NCBI RefSeq assembly: GCF_002443255.2
Contig: NW_019211455.1
Coordinates: forward strand, 5,562,597-5,626,596
From: Varroa destructor
Taxonomy: Eukaryota; Arthropoda; Arachnida; Mesostigmata; Varroidae
DNA: 64,000 nt
Direction: 5' to 3'
The number at the start of each line of letters is the position of its first letter. Within the stretch, counting starts at the first letter, position 1. Below the pieces are notes generated by a model, which was given only the letters and a program-made list of their open reading frames with translations, searched no databases and was not told where the DNA came from. Of this stretch, positions 39,501 through 50,534 are shown piece after piece. The translations under genes and the position numbers were made by a program.

Positions 39501-42500
39501 CCACCAAACGTATTTCCTGAAATCCATGATGCGGACAACTACTGTCGAAATGCTGGAGGCGAAGAACCTTCACCTTGGTGCTATACAACCGACCCGCGCC
39601 GTCGATGGGAACACTGTGACATCCCCCAATGCGGTAAGCAAAATCTGCTGGCGTCATCAGTCTGTGGCTTACAGCCTTTTCCTTCAAAGAATATTTCTAT
39701 AAATGGACAAGCTGATGGACCATGCTTGAACCACTATTTACGCAGTATACGACCCTCTGTCGTTAGCCTTCACGTGCTATTCCTAACATCTTCATACCAG
39801 GCTTTTTCACTTACTTTGCTGGAAGCCGAGTGAGCAGTCCTTCGTATCAACATTCAACTTTGATGCAGTACAAAGATGCAACTGCAATTCAATATCCGGA
39901 CTTGACTTTGTTTACTGCAGGTCGATCGTTGGTTTATCATTACAGTTTTAACATGATTAATAATAGTAGTAGTAGTGGCAGTAGTAGTAATAGTAGTAGA
40001 AACTACTCTATGCAATATCTATAAAGGGATATTTACTTCGCATGAAAACGGTAAATAATTATATTTTTTTTTGCAACGTATCTGATATTTCAAGCCTACG
40101 TCACCTGACAGTTAACATAAACGAACAAATGATATACTATATTTTGAAGAAAGAATATTGAATATAATTTAAGACCAGGGACTTTTATATATTTCACCTT
40201 GGATTTAATAACAGAACCGGTTACGTCATATGTATAGTTAATCCAGTTAGCTTTTTACAATCTATATCTATTATGAAATCACAAGCACGACCATATCGCA
40301 AGCTCATCAAGCGATGACATGAATAAGTTCTAATGAAGCGGCTCCCAATGAAAGCATTATCCTATTTTCTTTTACTCCTCCTATCGACTCCAGTCCGACT
40401 TTTTTCCACGACTGCCGCGCCAGTAACTCACCCCTTTCGAACTTATCATGCTGACGACATTTTCAATACTTCGAAGAACAATGTTTGCTGTTGTGCCAAC
40501 GGTAGATGACTTCGTAACATGGATAGTACCCAGACAGCACTCCGTCAGGATTTTTCCAGTTTATCAACCTACAACGCAATCAAAATTTGCCGCCGTTTCT
40601 TTCTTTCCCTCTCGTTCTCTTAATGCCCCGCAAAGTCTCATGTATTTAGACACGATGACGTGCCTCAGCGAAGCATAGCCTACGAAGCTTTCACCACTCG
40701 ATTCCGCAGGACCGGTGTAAAGTTGGGTGGTGAAAAAGTGATAGTGGATTTCAGTGTAGGCTCACCGCACCGCTCATGGGCATCGGACTTTTTTTAATTT
40801 CCATGCAGTCCACTTACACTCCCATCTCGCTGGAAGCTTTACATCAACCAAAAAGTGGTCTCATTTACCTATTTTTCTCCGAGGAGTCTGAGTTTGCTTT
40901 TTCCATTCCCCCGATGGTACTCAGTACCCAACAGGAAGCCTGCTGCTGTCGTCGCCGCTTTCTCTGGCCAGCCAACCCGACGGCAGGAGTTAAGGGAATC
41001 TTCAGGGGCGTTGCTGGGAGGTTCTCGCGAGGGTGGTTATGCTTGGTGGATCCGCCCGTTGCATGTCACCCGTCCCTTTCTCGTGCGGTCGTTGCTGGTG
41101 GCATGTCGTTGGTCTGGGGGGCCCGCCACCCCGTGGTCGCCGTTTCCCCAGAGAACTCCACCAGGAAGAACGGCGATTGCATCGCCATCACCTTCCCTTT
41201 TTCCCCTTCCCATGCATATCCACCAGGCAAGACGACCCTAGACGAGGAGCACTTTGGAATAGAGGACTGCAATGTGGAGTTTAACGTCATCACGATGGCG
41301 ATGCCGGCCATCACAAGCATAGATCGGAGGCTGAGTTAGCAGCAGGACCCGGCAAGGTTGATGGGCGGCAGATTAGTCACCCGCTTAAAATGAACATGTC
41401 ATTTGGCGTTCATTTTGACATCAACCAGCGCATAGACACACAAGCACATGCGCAGGGGGTACTCAAATGCAAAGAACAAAATATGTCAAAGAAAAGCGTA
41501 ACAGATAATAATTTTACTAACTGGCCTCAAGAAAGCATTGTGTTTTGTGTCCGTACCGTCGGAAAAGTAAGATTATGACAGACATGGATAGACTGCCGTA
41601 TTTGTTAGTCCTTAAGATGTTTCGTGGTTGCTTACGCGCCACTTACATTTTAGACGACCCAAGCTTTAGTTCGTGGCTCAAAGGATCTTTGCAGATACAT
41701 CGCCCTGGCTTTTGTTATCGCTGGTAGGTACATTTAATAATAATTAGATGAATGTTCGTAGCGGATACACAATTTATCAACGCGGGTTAAATCTGGAAAT
41801 AAAACAAAATCAAACACATTTATTAGAAGTCACCTAGGTAAGTTATTACTCACTTATGTTACATTCAAAGTGGGGCTCTCGTGAGGGGTTCCCACAGGAA
41901 GCAGACCAAGTGAAATTTTAATTTAGTAACTGCAAAAGATATTGAGATGTAACTGTGGCATACTATGCTGGATTGCTCGCAGTATAATGTTACTGAGACC
42001 GCCTAATGATCAAGATTCCTTAGATAAAAACATATCAGCAATAAGGTTCAATAGATCTGCTTGCCAAACACAAGACATTTGTTAATATTCTTTATATATT
42101 TATTTTCATGAAGTGATATTTACACCAGTGGGATACGATAGATCTGCTAAAATTGCCCGGCTTTCTTTGTTTGTTTTGCTAAATTTATTAAAAGGTTATT
42201 TGCAGTAGTCCCGTCTCGTGTTCCGCCAAGGAACACACACTGCAAACATGCAGAAGTAGAAAGAAAAATAACATATACTATAATAATAAGTATCTATTTT
42301 ATTCAAATCGAAGCTCAGGCCGAATTTCTTCTTTGTACTAGAGAGTACCCGTAATCCTTCTGGCTGTCCAGGTTCATTAGTTGCTGTTTGAAAAAATTCG
42401 ATGTATTTGATTTGTACAATGTCTTATTCTCCATAAATCAGTCCACGGGTAGAATCTGTGTGTTTCGTCATGCTTGATATATCAATATCTAAGCAAGCTC

Positions 42501-45500
42501 TTCGCCTAACGCTACTAGCTCCGTTAACGGCTGAAGTACGAGGCGAGGTTAGAAAACATTTAAAACAAACTCAAGTCTGGCTTTTTAGCCTTCTCAAATA
42601 GCCTTTACATTTGAAGCGAATTGCCCTCCTTCCAAGACTTTTTCTGCCATAAAGCGACAATTGTTAGGCAGCAAATGTACTAGTTCACTTGTGCATAGTA
42701 CAAAGAAATCGTCTTCGCTCCTTAAAAAAGCATCCAGAATAAAGTGAATTGAATATAGAATGTACGAGTATTACCGAATTGGGGAAACAAACTAAGAGAT
42801 TAGAGACGTTCCGAGTACTCAAAAAGGCGCATGCCCACCTTTCTTTTTCTCCAACGTGAGAAAATAGAGAATAGCTTGTTCGACCCCGTTCTGTTGTCTG
42901 CCCCCCTTGCTGGTTCCTTGCCTTTTTGTGTTTACCACTTGCCCTATTACCAGCCTGCTACTCTCGCTTCTGATTCAGCTACGGCTTCGTTCCGTACATA
43001 CTATCAGCAGCAGAAGCACTATTTGTCGATTATGCGGCGGCGGAAGCGGAGAGAATCGTATTGTTCTAAGCCGGTTGACGTGTCTCTCCGACAGCTCGCT
43101 TGAACAATTAGAAGCAATCCAAGCGCCCCTTTAACTCTCGATCCTTCGCACCGTCTACGCTACGCCGGCATACGTAACGAACAGAGTCAGCGAGTACGTC
43201 CCTAGTGGCCTCTCTGTTCCCCTACATCAACGTCGCTATCGTCATCATTAGCATCAACTGAAGCATCAGTAGCAGTCGTAGCAACGGCGTGTTCATTCAC
43301 AAGTCTTTGCATAGCATAGAGGCCTCTACCCGACCAGAGGTTTGGTGCAATCCCCCACCACACCCCTGACTCTTTAGCGCTGCGTGTCTATATGTATGCA
43401 TGTGTAGGGCGGTCGAGATTAACACAGGCCGCTATTGTATCCATGTGAACCGGCCATGTGTTCCAATGGAGCTTTCGAACTAGCGGGGCGCCAGAGTCAG
43501 CACTTCGAAGGAACTAGTACAAAGAGAAGCTAGAAAGACTGAGGAAACTCCAAAGGTGGCTCGGTCGATGGTCCGAGAGCGTTGGTGCTCTGTGATCGAT
43601 ATCCGAATCCAATGAAAGGAAACTAAGCGTCCACCGAGCCATGGGGTGAAAGACCTCTTGTACTACAGTCATATATGCATACACAGAGAGAAACTGGGCA
43701 CGGTCTCTCTCCCTTTATAGCTTCCAGGATAAGCCGCTCGCATACGATCGCAGTGAGATTTTGTAGTGGTATACTTACTTCACGAAGCTGAAATTTAGAG
43801 TTGCGCTCTCTTCTTGATGGTTTCGCTTTCGCTTATTAACATTTCACGGATACCAGTCTTATAGCTACGATGAACGGCCATTCAAGTCATGAAGACAACA
43901 AGAAGTTTAGTGAACTAAATCTCACATGCAGATATTATATAAATAGCGTACAAATTTCTGAGTCGCACATTAGTCATATCGAACGAATTTACAAAATCCG
44001 ATATTTATTCGATCATCACGTAAATGGGCTACTAATTCGAATCACTGGAACAAAACAGCCCCAGTTTCTCAGTCCTCAATACATTTGTCTGTGGGCTACC
44101 GCCTCACGATTGTAATATAGCTAAGTTTGTTATTCGATAACCACAAATTGTTCCTTTTACAATATTACAGTGCTGCAATAAACAGCGGCCGTCATTTTTC
44201 GTCACGACTTTTAAGTAAATTAGGTACGTTTTAGTGACCGACTTATTGCCACGTACAGTTTGAATCATTAGTGAGCGTTTCTTTCGTTTCGAAGGAAAAT
44301 AGTCAAGCTGGCAGAAAAAACACGGGCTACTTCGCACCAACCTGCTTCTGGTAAATGTCCAAATATCGTGTTCCGCACCGCTTTTGACTGTACACCCTTG
44401 GAAGCGGCATGAATGGCGGGCAAATTGCCGTGTTGTGGGTGAGCTGCAACGAACCAAAAGGGGTACTGTGGTACTAAATGATGATGATCCCAAAGGAACT
44501 CCGCCCATTTTGCAGACTGAGGACCAATCACAAACCGACTTCTATGTACTTGGCATATAAGCCGCAAAAACACCGAGGTCACATCCGCTAAAGCCCACTA
44601 GCGGCAATGAGCTTTTCTTCAATCCAGCCTTTACTCTTATTTCTAAGGGCAGCGTAATAAACTTTCAGCAACGCTTCCATACACACAGCACAACTTTGCA
44701 TACGTTATGTAACTTAAATAGCTACAGTGGTCTTGATCTTGAAACCATCAAATAGTTAATGATGGCCATTTTGATAATATCATCAATTACCAATTGTACT
44801 GAGTTAATGATGTGGTATATAGCATCAAATCATTCCAAGTTTGACTTCACTACACCAAACCAGATCGAGGTTTTCTTGTAGCCGTATTTTCCGTCTTGCC
44901 GTACAATACGTATCAACGTTGACTAGCTACAATGGGCATTCTTTAGGGCCATTACCTCTCGTTGTCCGTATGTATATTGTTTAATTAACTTTAGGTAATG
45001 TTATTATATTAGGATGTTGTTCTCTGAATTGATAATTTACATTGTCTATCTATATTCGGATGCTGAGCTTAAGCTTAACGGGAACCGTTTCGGTAAAAGT
45101 AGCCAGTATATATTTGAAGTATCGGCCTATTTTCAGTTTTCAGTGGACGGTTTAAATTACATGTTAGATGTATGATTATTGATGCAAACGGATTAACGGG
45201 TACAACAGAGATATTCCTGCTATTTTCCTTCCTGGTCTCTTGGAGACGTTGGAGACATCGAAGCTGGCGCAACGAATTTATTGACGGTTGTTGTAATCGT
45301 TATCGTTGTGCTCTTTTTAACGCCTTCTCTATTCTACGGATAGCAAATGTGTACGTTGCTTCAGTGAGAAGCTTTGACGAAGAGTACTGAATCCCTATAG
45401 GAAGTCACAGAAGCATCACCGAAACGAATTTTAGCTTTCATAAGCCTGTAATCACTGAGGAATTACAAGGTCGTGCCAGGGACCCGATACATAAGTCGGT

Positions 45501-48500
45501 CTTGGAGCTTTTGGCCGTATCGACTTGTGCCTGCACACATCCGAGCTATTCAGTTTTTTATTATGAAGTGATCATTATATATTTGATGTTTTCATCCATT
45601 GATTTAGATTACGATTGGTACTGAATCACTTCAGCAACCCGATGATTCAAATATCAAGACCCTATCCTTCTGGCCTGTGTATAGTTCGATAAATGAGCAG
45701 TTCTTTATAGAGGACATAGTGTAAAAAGGTCGTCCAGGTATAGATACACCGTTGATAACGTGCGGCATAATACAAGGTTATCTTCTTTCCCGACTGGCGT
45801 TCGAGAGATTAGGGAATTGAGACACGCAGTGCCAACTATTGAGGATCGCAACAGCTTACGAGTGTCTAACAGTATCTATCGTCTACGCCAATTATTGCCT
45901 ATAGCCTCAGGCCATGATGACACGGAATGATGTTGTTCGTTCGTACAATACCCAGTCTTCTATTTATTCGAATACGTAGTATTAGGTTAACACAGCCACC
46001 GAAAGCCGCTAGCGGTCTCATTGTGAAGAAGCGGTTCCACTGGGCGATACTGCCTTACCATCTCATTGTGTAGGCGGAATGTCTTTTTCACTGCGGCTTC
46101 CCCACAAAGGTCTCCTCCCACAAAAGATCCCCAGACGTACATCCATTGCATACAAATACATATTTACATATTAGTCCGTATATTATGATTACCTTTGTGT
46201 AGTATATCTTGCGTGCCAGTTGGGGTGGGACTGGTTCCTTAAATATATGTCGCCAGTCTGCGTATTATGTGAGAATCTTTATTTGTTATTTGCCGCCATT
46301 TTATACCCGTGAATGTAATCTCTTTGTTATAGATTAAAAACTGTTTTCCGGGTGGCTGACGGAAGTCACATATTCTCGTCATTTTTCCTTAAACATTTGC
46401 ATATAGTAGATCGTCACCAGCCTATTCTCCAGTCTACGTGCAGCATGCAAAAGAAGAAAAGGAACTCGGAATATCTTTTATTGCCTGCTAGCACAGGCAA
46501 AAGGAGTGAGTCAAGCGCACGTACTATACGGCCTTGTGTGAGCACCGGGTAACGAGGGTCACGCTGGACAAGCTGTCAGCTTCACAGCGGAAAATTTTTA
46601 TCAAGAGGCGGCTGAAGCTTTTAATTTCTATAAAAGCGACAAACGAGCCTAAGATCATTCGATGATAACACGCCACCTTTAAATATATCTCTAATAGATA
46701 ACAACAGAAATAGTTAAAAATGTCACACTACTTTAGATTCTTGTCGTATCGTACCATTGTAAGTCTTCCCTATAACATAGTAAAGGTGTATTTGAATTGG
46801 ATTGGATTGAATAATGTCGTTATAGGCAGATACAGACCGATCGTTCACTGTTTGCCTTATGCAGTATGGCGTCGGCGAAACTATTCTACAAAGTAAAATT
46901 ACACATATTTACAAGCAAGATGCGTTCAACAGGCGTGCATGTATAGGGGTACATTCTCCAAAGTGGCGCAGCGAAAAATCGGCTACAAAGCTCTGAACGC
47001 CATCGGGTGCTACAGTAAAGTGAACGGCATGAATAGTGATTTGGAATCAGTTTGCCCTAAGTAAGGCGTCGGCGAAATTTTTCATCAAGATTTTCGTATG
47101 AGGCGCGAAACAAAACGTGTGCAACAATTGCAACAACACCTTGCCACCCTTTTAAATCTGCTTCGTTCAGTCCGAAACAATTTCTTATTACGAAAATCCC
47201 TTACGTATACTTTTTACGGGTTTCGTTACTTAAATTTAACAGAAGTGCATGTCTATGTGTGAATAGAATTTTTTTGAAGTATTGCAATCATTCAGATATA
47301 TACCTTACTGAGACAGGAATGAGCACATATGAATTCTTTTGTGCAATAATTGTGTATATATTCAGAAAATGTGACATCAATCGTATCAACGCCAACTCCA
47401 TCTCGGGGGGATACGGCTGTTCTGCTTCTCCCGGGAGGACAACCTCTGGAATTGACTCCAGCTTTATTCGCCACGGCTGTCACAGTGGGTTGCGGCGTAC
47501 TTCTTCTGCTTTTTCTGCTGTGTCTTCTTTGTAAAAAGATCGCTTTCTCGAAATCCCGTCCCGTTGGATCATCCATTCATAATACAACTGTATACGCAGC
47601 GCCTAACGGTAAGGATTATCGCTCATCACGGTAGATATTTTGCCCTTGAATGACAGGTGTAAATAGGAAACAAGTCTTTAGGTCTGTCGCCTACCGCTAA
47701 CCAAATGGGTATATGAAATCAAAACTTATATATTGAATTGCATTTACTATGTTAGTGAAAAAAGAAACGTCAAAACACTGACGAAACTTAGCAAATGGCG
47801 CACCGACTGTTCTTTAGCCAGGTCCATGCAGGCGAGGAAGTACATTGATGCTTGATGGATCAAACAATAGATTCTCTGTTGGTAATTTTTATCGCGATTT
47901 TTTAGTGACACAAGTGCGTTTACTGTTAAAACTGTGATTGTTGTTGGAGTTGATCATGAGCCTTGGCGTATGCCTTATTTCGGACCTTTGAACTTGCTTA
48001 TTCCAGGTAATCATACAGGCGTGTGCACGATGGTGGATATCGATCTGACAAAGCTACCTTCGAACCTTACCTATCACCAGACCGAAGCCAAACTTAATCC
48101 AAAACTCGAGAAATTAGAGTATCCACGTAACGACATCGTCTATATTCGAGACCTTGGACAGGGTGCTTTTGGCCGTGTCTTCCAAGCTAAGGCACCGAAC
48201 GTTGTCAAAAATGAAGATGTCACTATAGTGGCTGTCAAAATGTTGAAGGACAATGCATCCGACGATCTTCTACAGGATTTCGAACGGGAAGCATGCCTTA
48301 TGTCTGAGTTCGAGCATCCGAATATCGTTAAACTGCTCGGCGTTTGCTGTATTGGAAGCCCGATGTGTCTTATATTCGAGTATATGGACCGCGGTGACCT
48401 TAAAGAATTCCTTAGGTCGTGTTCACCGTCGAACTATATCGTGCGGTCAGGTTCAACGAACGTGTTCACCGATTCTAGGCTCAATACATTAGACCAGCTA

Positions 48501-49526
48501 GATCTTGCAGCGCAGATTGCATCCGGCATGGTATACCTGTCCGAGATGAAGTTCGTGCACCGGGATCTCGCCACACGTAACTGTCTTATCTCTGAAGATA
48601 TGACTGTTAAGATCTCTGACTTCGGCCTTTCGCAAAAAATTTACACTGCCAATTACTACAAAGGTAAGTGAAACACTGCCAGTAAGTATACGTGTGCAGG
48701 GTGATTAGGGAATCGTGCATTCGAAGGTTAAGCAATATCTGTCGGCCTCGAGGGGAACATCTCTGTATGTTACTTAAATGCTAATCTAGAGCTAACACGA
48801 CTACATCGAGAAATTAAACATACAATTCGAATTTTCACAGGGAGTGAGCATGACGCTGTTCCCATTAGATGGATGCCTCTTGAAGCCATTCTGTACAATC
48901 GCTTTACCGTCGAAAGTGACATTTGGGCATTCGGTGTCGTCCTTTGGGAGATCTTTTCATTCGGCCTCCAGCCTTACTTCGGTAAAACACACGAAGAGGT
49001 CGTCCGGTAAGTACAACAGAGGGCCAAACAAACTAAATTATACCTAGTCGAAAAACATACTCGACAAATAAAAATCTGAGTTGCACGGCAGCTAACGATT
49101 ACCACGGAATTGGCGCAAATCTATGTGGAGCTCTTGCAAGCACCGTACTACACTAGCGTGCGACACAACGGCGCATGTTTCAATTATTACTAGTATCGCT
49201 ACTGCTGCTGTTCTATCTTGGGCGAATACTGTGTATCTATTAATCGTGATCCGAACCATGACCACTACTAGGTTGATATCTTACCTTATATTCGCTAGAG
49301 TAAACGTGATTCATATATGATACGCTGCTTGAATTGCAGGCATATCAAGGAAGGCAACATCCTGTCGAGTCCAGACAACACTCCAGCGTCAGTGTATGCC
49401 CTCATGAAGGCCTGCTGGAGTCCGAAGCCTAATAACCGGCCAAGTTTCAAAGCTTTACTAAATTCGCTCCATACTGTACGGGAGGATTTCATCAAAAAAC
49501 AAGGACAACCTCATGTCGTGATGTGA
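20451..49526 (+). CDS. Nrk/ROR/MuSK-family receptor tyrosine kinase (gene span, 8 certain exons)
   Basis: Exons 20451-20587, 21189-21403, 36666-36865, 39391-39633, 47366-47608, 48007-48663, 48841-49006 and 49340-49526 join in phase with GT/AG borders into 681 residues plus stop. Residue numbers start at the first full codon, 20,453. Domain order: frizzled-type CRD with ten Cys (about 33-175), kringle with six Cys (about 185-265), one transmembrane helix (about 297-320), then a tyrosine kinase (about 389-680). Seen in the kinase: GQGAFGRV loop, VAVK Lys423, alpha-C Glu440, HRDLATRN with Asp532, DFG Asp550 and activation-loop Tyr558/562/563. The juxtamembrane LEYPRN motif and HRDLATRN are of MuSK/Nrk type rather than ROR1/2 type. 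No Ig domain was found, as in fly Nrk. The family consists of type I membrane receptors that respond to Wnt-type or synaptic cues. The signal-peptide exon is missing or tentative. Very sure of the family; fairly sure of Nrk orthology. Confidence 0.93.
20588..21188 (+). other. Intron (601 bp, phase 0)
   Basis: Starts GTATGC and ends TATTGCAG. Short ORFs on both strands overlap here but none resembles a known protein. AT-rich with no notable repeat. Confidence 0.85.
21189..21403 (+). CDS. Nrk-like exon: core of frizzled CRD
   Basis: Phase 0 to phase 2, 71 codons plus AG. The exon opens HLGKSGH and contains [12 protein letters not shown] and [10 protein letters not shown], the CRD core shared by ROR and MuSK receptors. 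It carries CRD cysteines 3 to 6. The donor CAG|GTGGGT is chosen over a GTAAGC four bases later. Only the first restores the Arg codon (AG|G) that continues into REDC in the next exon. Confidence 0.95.
26693..26742. repeat. Inverted repeat with 17-bp perfect arms
   Basis: Arms 26,693-26,709 and 26,726-26,742 are exact reverse complements (left arm ATAAATTAGTACGTAAT). After one A/C mismatch the pairing continues for four base pairs plus a G/T pair, leaving a four-base loop. The result is a hairpin of about 22 pairs. It could be a relic of a small inverted-repeat element or a transcribed hairpin. No target-site duplication is obvious. Confidence 0.9.
28261..28282. repeat. (AC)11 microsatellite
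   Basis: A pure dinucleotide repeat within the large receptor intron. Confidence 0.95.
31986..32657. other. Unassigned multi-frame open region inside the large intron
   Basis: Three long frames overlap here. On plus there are 161 codons (32,172-32,657, opening with GTG) and 63 codons (32,131-32,322); on minus, 135 codons (31,986-32,393). I do not recognise any product with confidence. The low stop density in three frames may mean a conserved or exapted sequence, an old coding insertion, or simply locally GC-richer DNA. No splice partners were found, so it is not called as a gene. Confidence 0.3.
32835..32878. repeat. Imperfect 22-bp tandem duplication
   Basis: Copies at 32,835-32,856 and 32,857-32,878 agree at 18 of 22 positions and share AGTGTATT and GGTCCTAT. 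A minor local duplication in the intron. Confidence 0.8.
36486..36512. repeat. (TA)n microsatellite
   Basis: About 13 TA units, roughly 150 bp upstream of the exon starting at 36,666. Confidence 0.95.
36666..36865 (+). CDS. Nrk-like exon: end of frizzled CRD
   Basis: Acceptor TGTTTTAG, donor CACAA|GTGAGT. One base completes Arg, then 66 codons and one base (phase 2 in, phase 1 out). The peptide begins [12 protein letters not shown] and includes LPHCENLPS and [10 protein letters not shown], giving CRD cysteines 7 to 10, so all ten are present. The spacing follows the ROR-family pattern DEC...LC...NC..LP...C. Confidence 0.95.
36866..39390 (+). other. Intron (2.5 kb, phase 1)
   Basis: Begins GTGAGT and ends CCTGCGACAG. 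It contains the 46-bp palindrome at 36,937-36,982 and a pyrimidine-rich GC-moderate part at about 37,370-38,160. A 47-codon frame at 37,369-37,512 was noted without recognisable homology. Confidence 0.85.
36937..36982. repeat. Perfect 46-bp palindrome with TA core
   Basis: Arms ATTTAACACAGT and ACTGTGTTAAAT flank an uninterrupted TA tract, and the whole is a perfect palindrome centred between 36,959 and 36,960. Immediately after it, ATATATACTGTGTG repeats part of the right arm. It lies 72 bp inside the intron after a CRD exon and could extrude as a cruciform or fold in the pre-mRNA. Confidence 0.95.
39391..39633 (+). CDS. Nrk-like exon: kringle domain
   Basis: A symmetric phase 1-1 exon of 243 nt holding almost exactly one kringle. 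It starts [14 protein letters not shown], followed by [25 protein letters not shown] and WEHCDIPQC. All six kringle cysteines are visible. Acceptor CCTGCGACAG, donor GCG|GTAAGC. In the family the kringle sits next to the membrane and is typical of ROR/MuSK/Nrk receptors. The Met codon at 39,285 is upstream in the intron and is not the start. Confidence 0.96.
39961..40000. repeat. Imperfect (AGT)n trinucleotide repeat
   Basis: AGT units interrupted by GGC and AAT. It would read as a Ser-rich peptide in one frame but lies within an intron. Confidence 0.85.
40776..41339. other. Unassigned multi-frame open region in intron
   Basis: Open frames overlap on plus (40,776-41,339, 187 codons; 40,855-41,241, 128 codons; 41,033-41,284, 83 codons) and minus (41,066-41,320, 84 codons). 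The DNA is GC-richer than its surroundings. No recognised domain, and no splice link in phase with the receptor was found. It could be an unannotated small gene, a regulatory island or chance. Confidence 0.25.
47366..47608 (+). CDS. Nrk-like exon: transmembrane segment
   Basis: A symmetric phase 1-1 exon of 243 nt. Acceptor TATATTCAG, donor AACG|GTAAGG. A short Thr/Pro-rich stem with an NVT glycosylation site precedes a hydrophobic run of about 24 residues (about 297-320, containing [11 protein letters not shown]), then a basic KK stop-transfer and a short cytoplasmic start. The orientation fits a type I receptor. Confidence 0.93.
47609..48006 (+). other. Intron (398 bp, phase 1)
   Basis: GTAAGG to TTATTCCAG. 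Nothing notable inside. Confidence 0.9.
48007..48663 (+). CDS. Nrk-like exon: juxtamembrane region and kinase N-lobe to activation loop
   Basis: Phase 1-1, 657 nt. Juxtamembrane [14 protein letters not shown] leads into the glycine loop [16 protein letters not shown] with the ATP-binding Lys423, Glu440, [16 protein letters not shown], catalytic [10 protein letters not shown] and DFGLS. It ends within the activation loop at NYYK. The pattern is that of MuSK and Nrk kinases. The Tyr residues at 558, 562 and 563 match the autophosphorylated activation-loop tyrosines of the family. An NPXY docking motif like that of MuSK is not visible; the nearest is NLTY. All catalytic residues are intact, so an active kinase is expected. 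Confidence 0.97.
48841..49006 (+). CDS. Nrk-like exon: kinase C-lobe part 1
   Basis: The 177-bp intron before it ends TTTTCACAG. Phase 1 in, phase 2 out (CCG|GTAAGT). It includes [10 protein letters not shown] and [18 protein letters not shown], the substrate-binding loop and alpha-F region of tyrosine kinases. Confidence 0.97.
49007..49339 (+). other. Intron (333 bp, phase 2)
   Basis: GTAAGT to GAATTGCAG. Short unrelated frames only. Confidence 0.9.
49340..49526 (+). CDS. Nrk-like exon: kinase C-lobe end and C-terminus
   Basis: One base completes Arg, then 61 codons and the TGA at 49,524-49,526. [19 protein letters not shown] and NNRPSF are the closing motifs of MuSK/Nrk kinases. The tail after the kinase is only about 20 residues and ends QPHVVM, which could fit a class II PDZ ligand (inference). 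Fly Nrk and MuSK also have very short tails. Confidence 0.96.
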
Positions 49527-50037
49527 AACGTTCAAGTTCAATTTTGATCAAAAGCATTGGTAGATGTTATCCTCTAGACAAAACAGATCCGTCATACGCA
49601 CACCGATAACACATAGGCAGGCTCATATAGCGACATACCTACAAGACACCATCAAACCCATATAATAGAAAACCATCCTATTACTTAACTATTATATAAT
49701 AAGGTGGATGCTTTTTGCAGCAAAACGACCTCGTTGAATGGCAGTTACTGACCGCTTAACACGTTGTTCCGTTGTGGCCCAGTTCTGGCTAGCCTCCAAG
49801 GCGTTTATTGATCTCCGTAAGATCTAAAATGCAGCACATTGAAAGCTTCTACGTTTCTACCTTTTGTGACCTCTAGCCTTTGGCTAGTAGATGCATCTTG
49901 TAATCGAGCGTTATATGTTTGGTCTTGTTTTAAGAGATAAAATTGGATGGCAAGCTAGAAATATACAGTAGCTTTCTGTTTATGTATTTTTGTTACTCAA
50001 TAGGAGGATCACGATGCGCTATTTAATGTAAATATTG

Positions 50038-50040
<3 letters not shown>

Positions 50041-50094
<54 letters not shown>

Positions 50095-50108
50095 AGAGAG
50101 AGCGAGAG
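50041..50108. repeat. Compound (AT)26 and GA-rich microsatellite
   Basis: A pure AT tract of 52 bp directly followed by GGAGAGAGAGCGAGAGG. The longest AT repeat in the window. Confidence 0.95.
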
Positions 50109-50530
50109 GACGAGAGAGTATGATGCAATTGTAAAACGCTTAGGAGATTCAATCTGATACAGTTATTATGAATAATATTTAATTGCCATAATGATTAATT
50201 AGAATTATATCCTTTTCAGCGATGCATGAGTATTGAGGTTTGCTTGGACAAGTTGCGCCAGTGCGAGTGTTGATCAGTATCTGTCCTAGAAGTTGTATGT
50301 ACATCGTGTACTATCAAATGATGGAACCTTTCACATGTGAAAATGCTAATGACAATAATCGAACTAGATGTAGAAGCGAGAAAAACAAAAGCTATTATGA
50401 GGAAAAATAATTTCTACCTCACCAGTATTTAGAACTATCCGCCGTGATAAAAATAGGTCCCTTGCTGTCGTAACGAGACCTACTTAATAGCCAAAGGCAA
50501 ACGAAATACAACGATGGGAAGAGACCCAAG

Positions 50531-50534
<4 letters not shown>

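Larger units (their letters stand above)
39634..47365 (+). other. Intron (7.7 kb, phase 1)
   Basis: Starts GTAAGC and ends TATATTCAG. It holds an AGT-type simple repeat (39,961-40,000), an open region in several frames at 40,776-41,339 (187 codons in the longest plus-strand frame), a GC-moderate stretch at 42,830-43,620, and two overlapping minus-strand frames at 44,104-44,582. None shows a motif I recognise. Confidence 0.8.
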
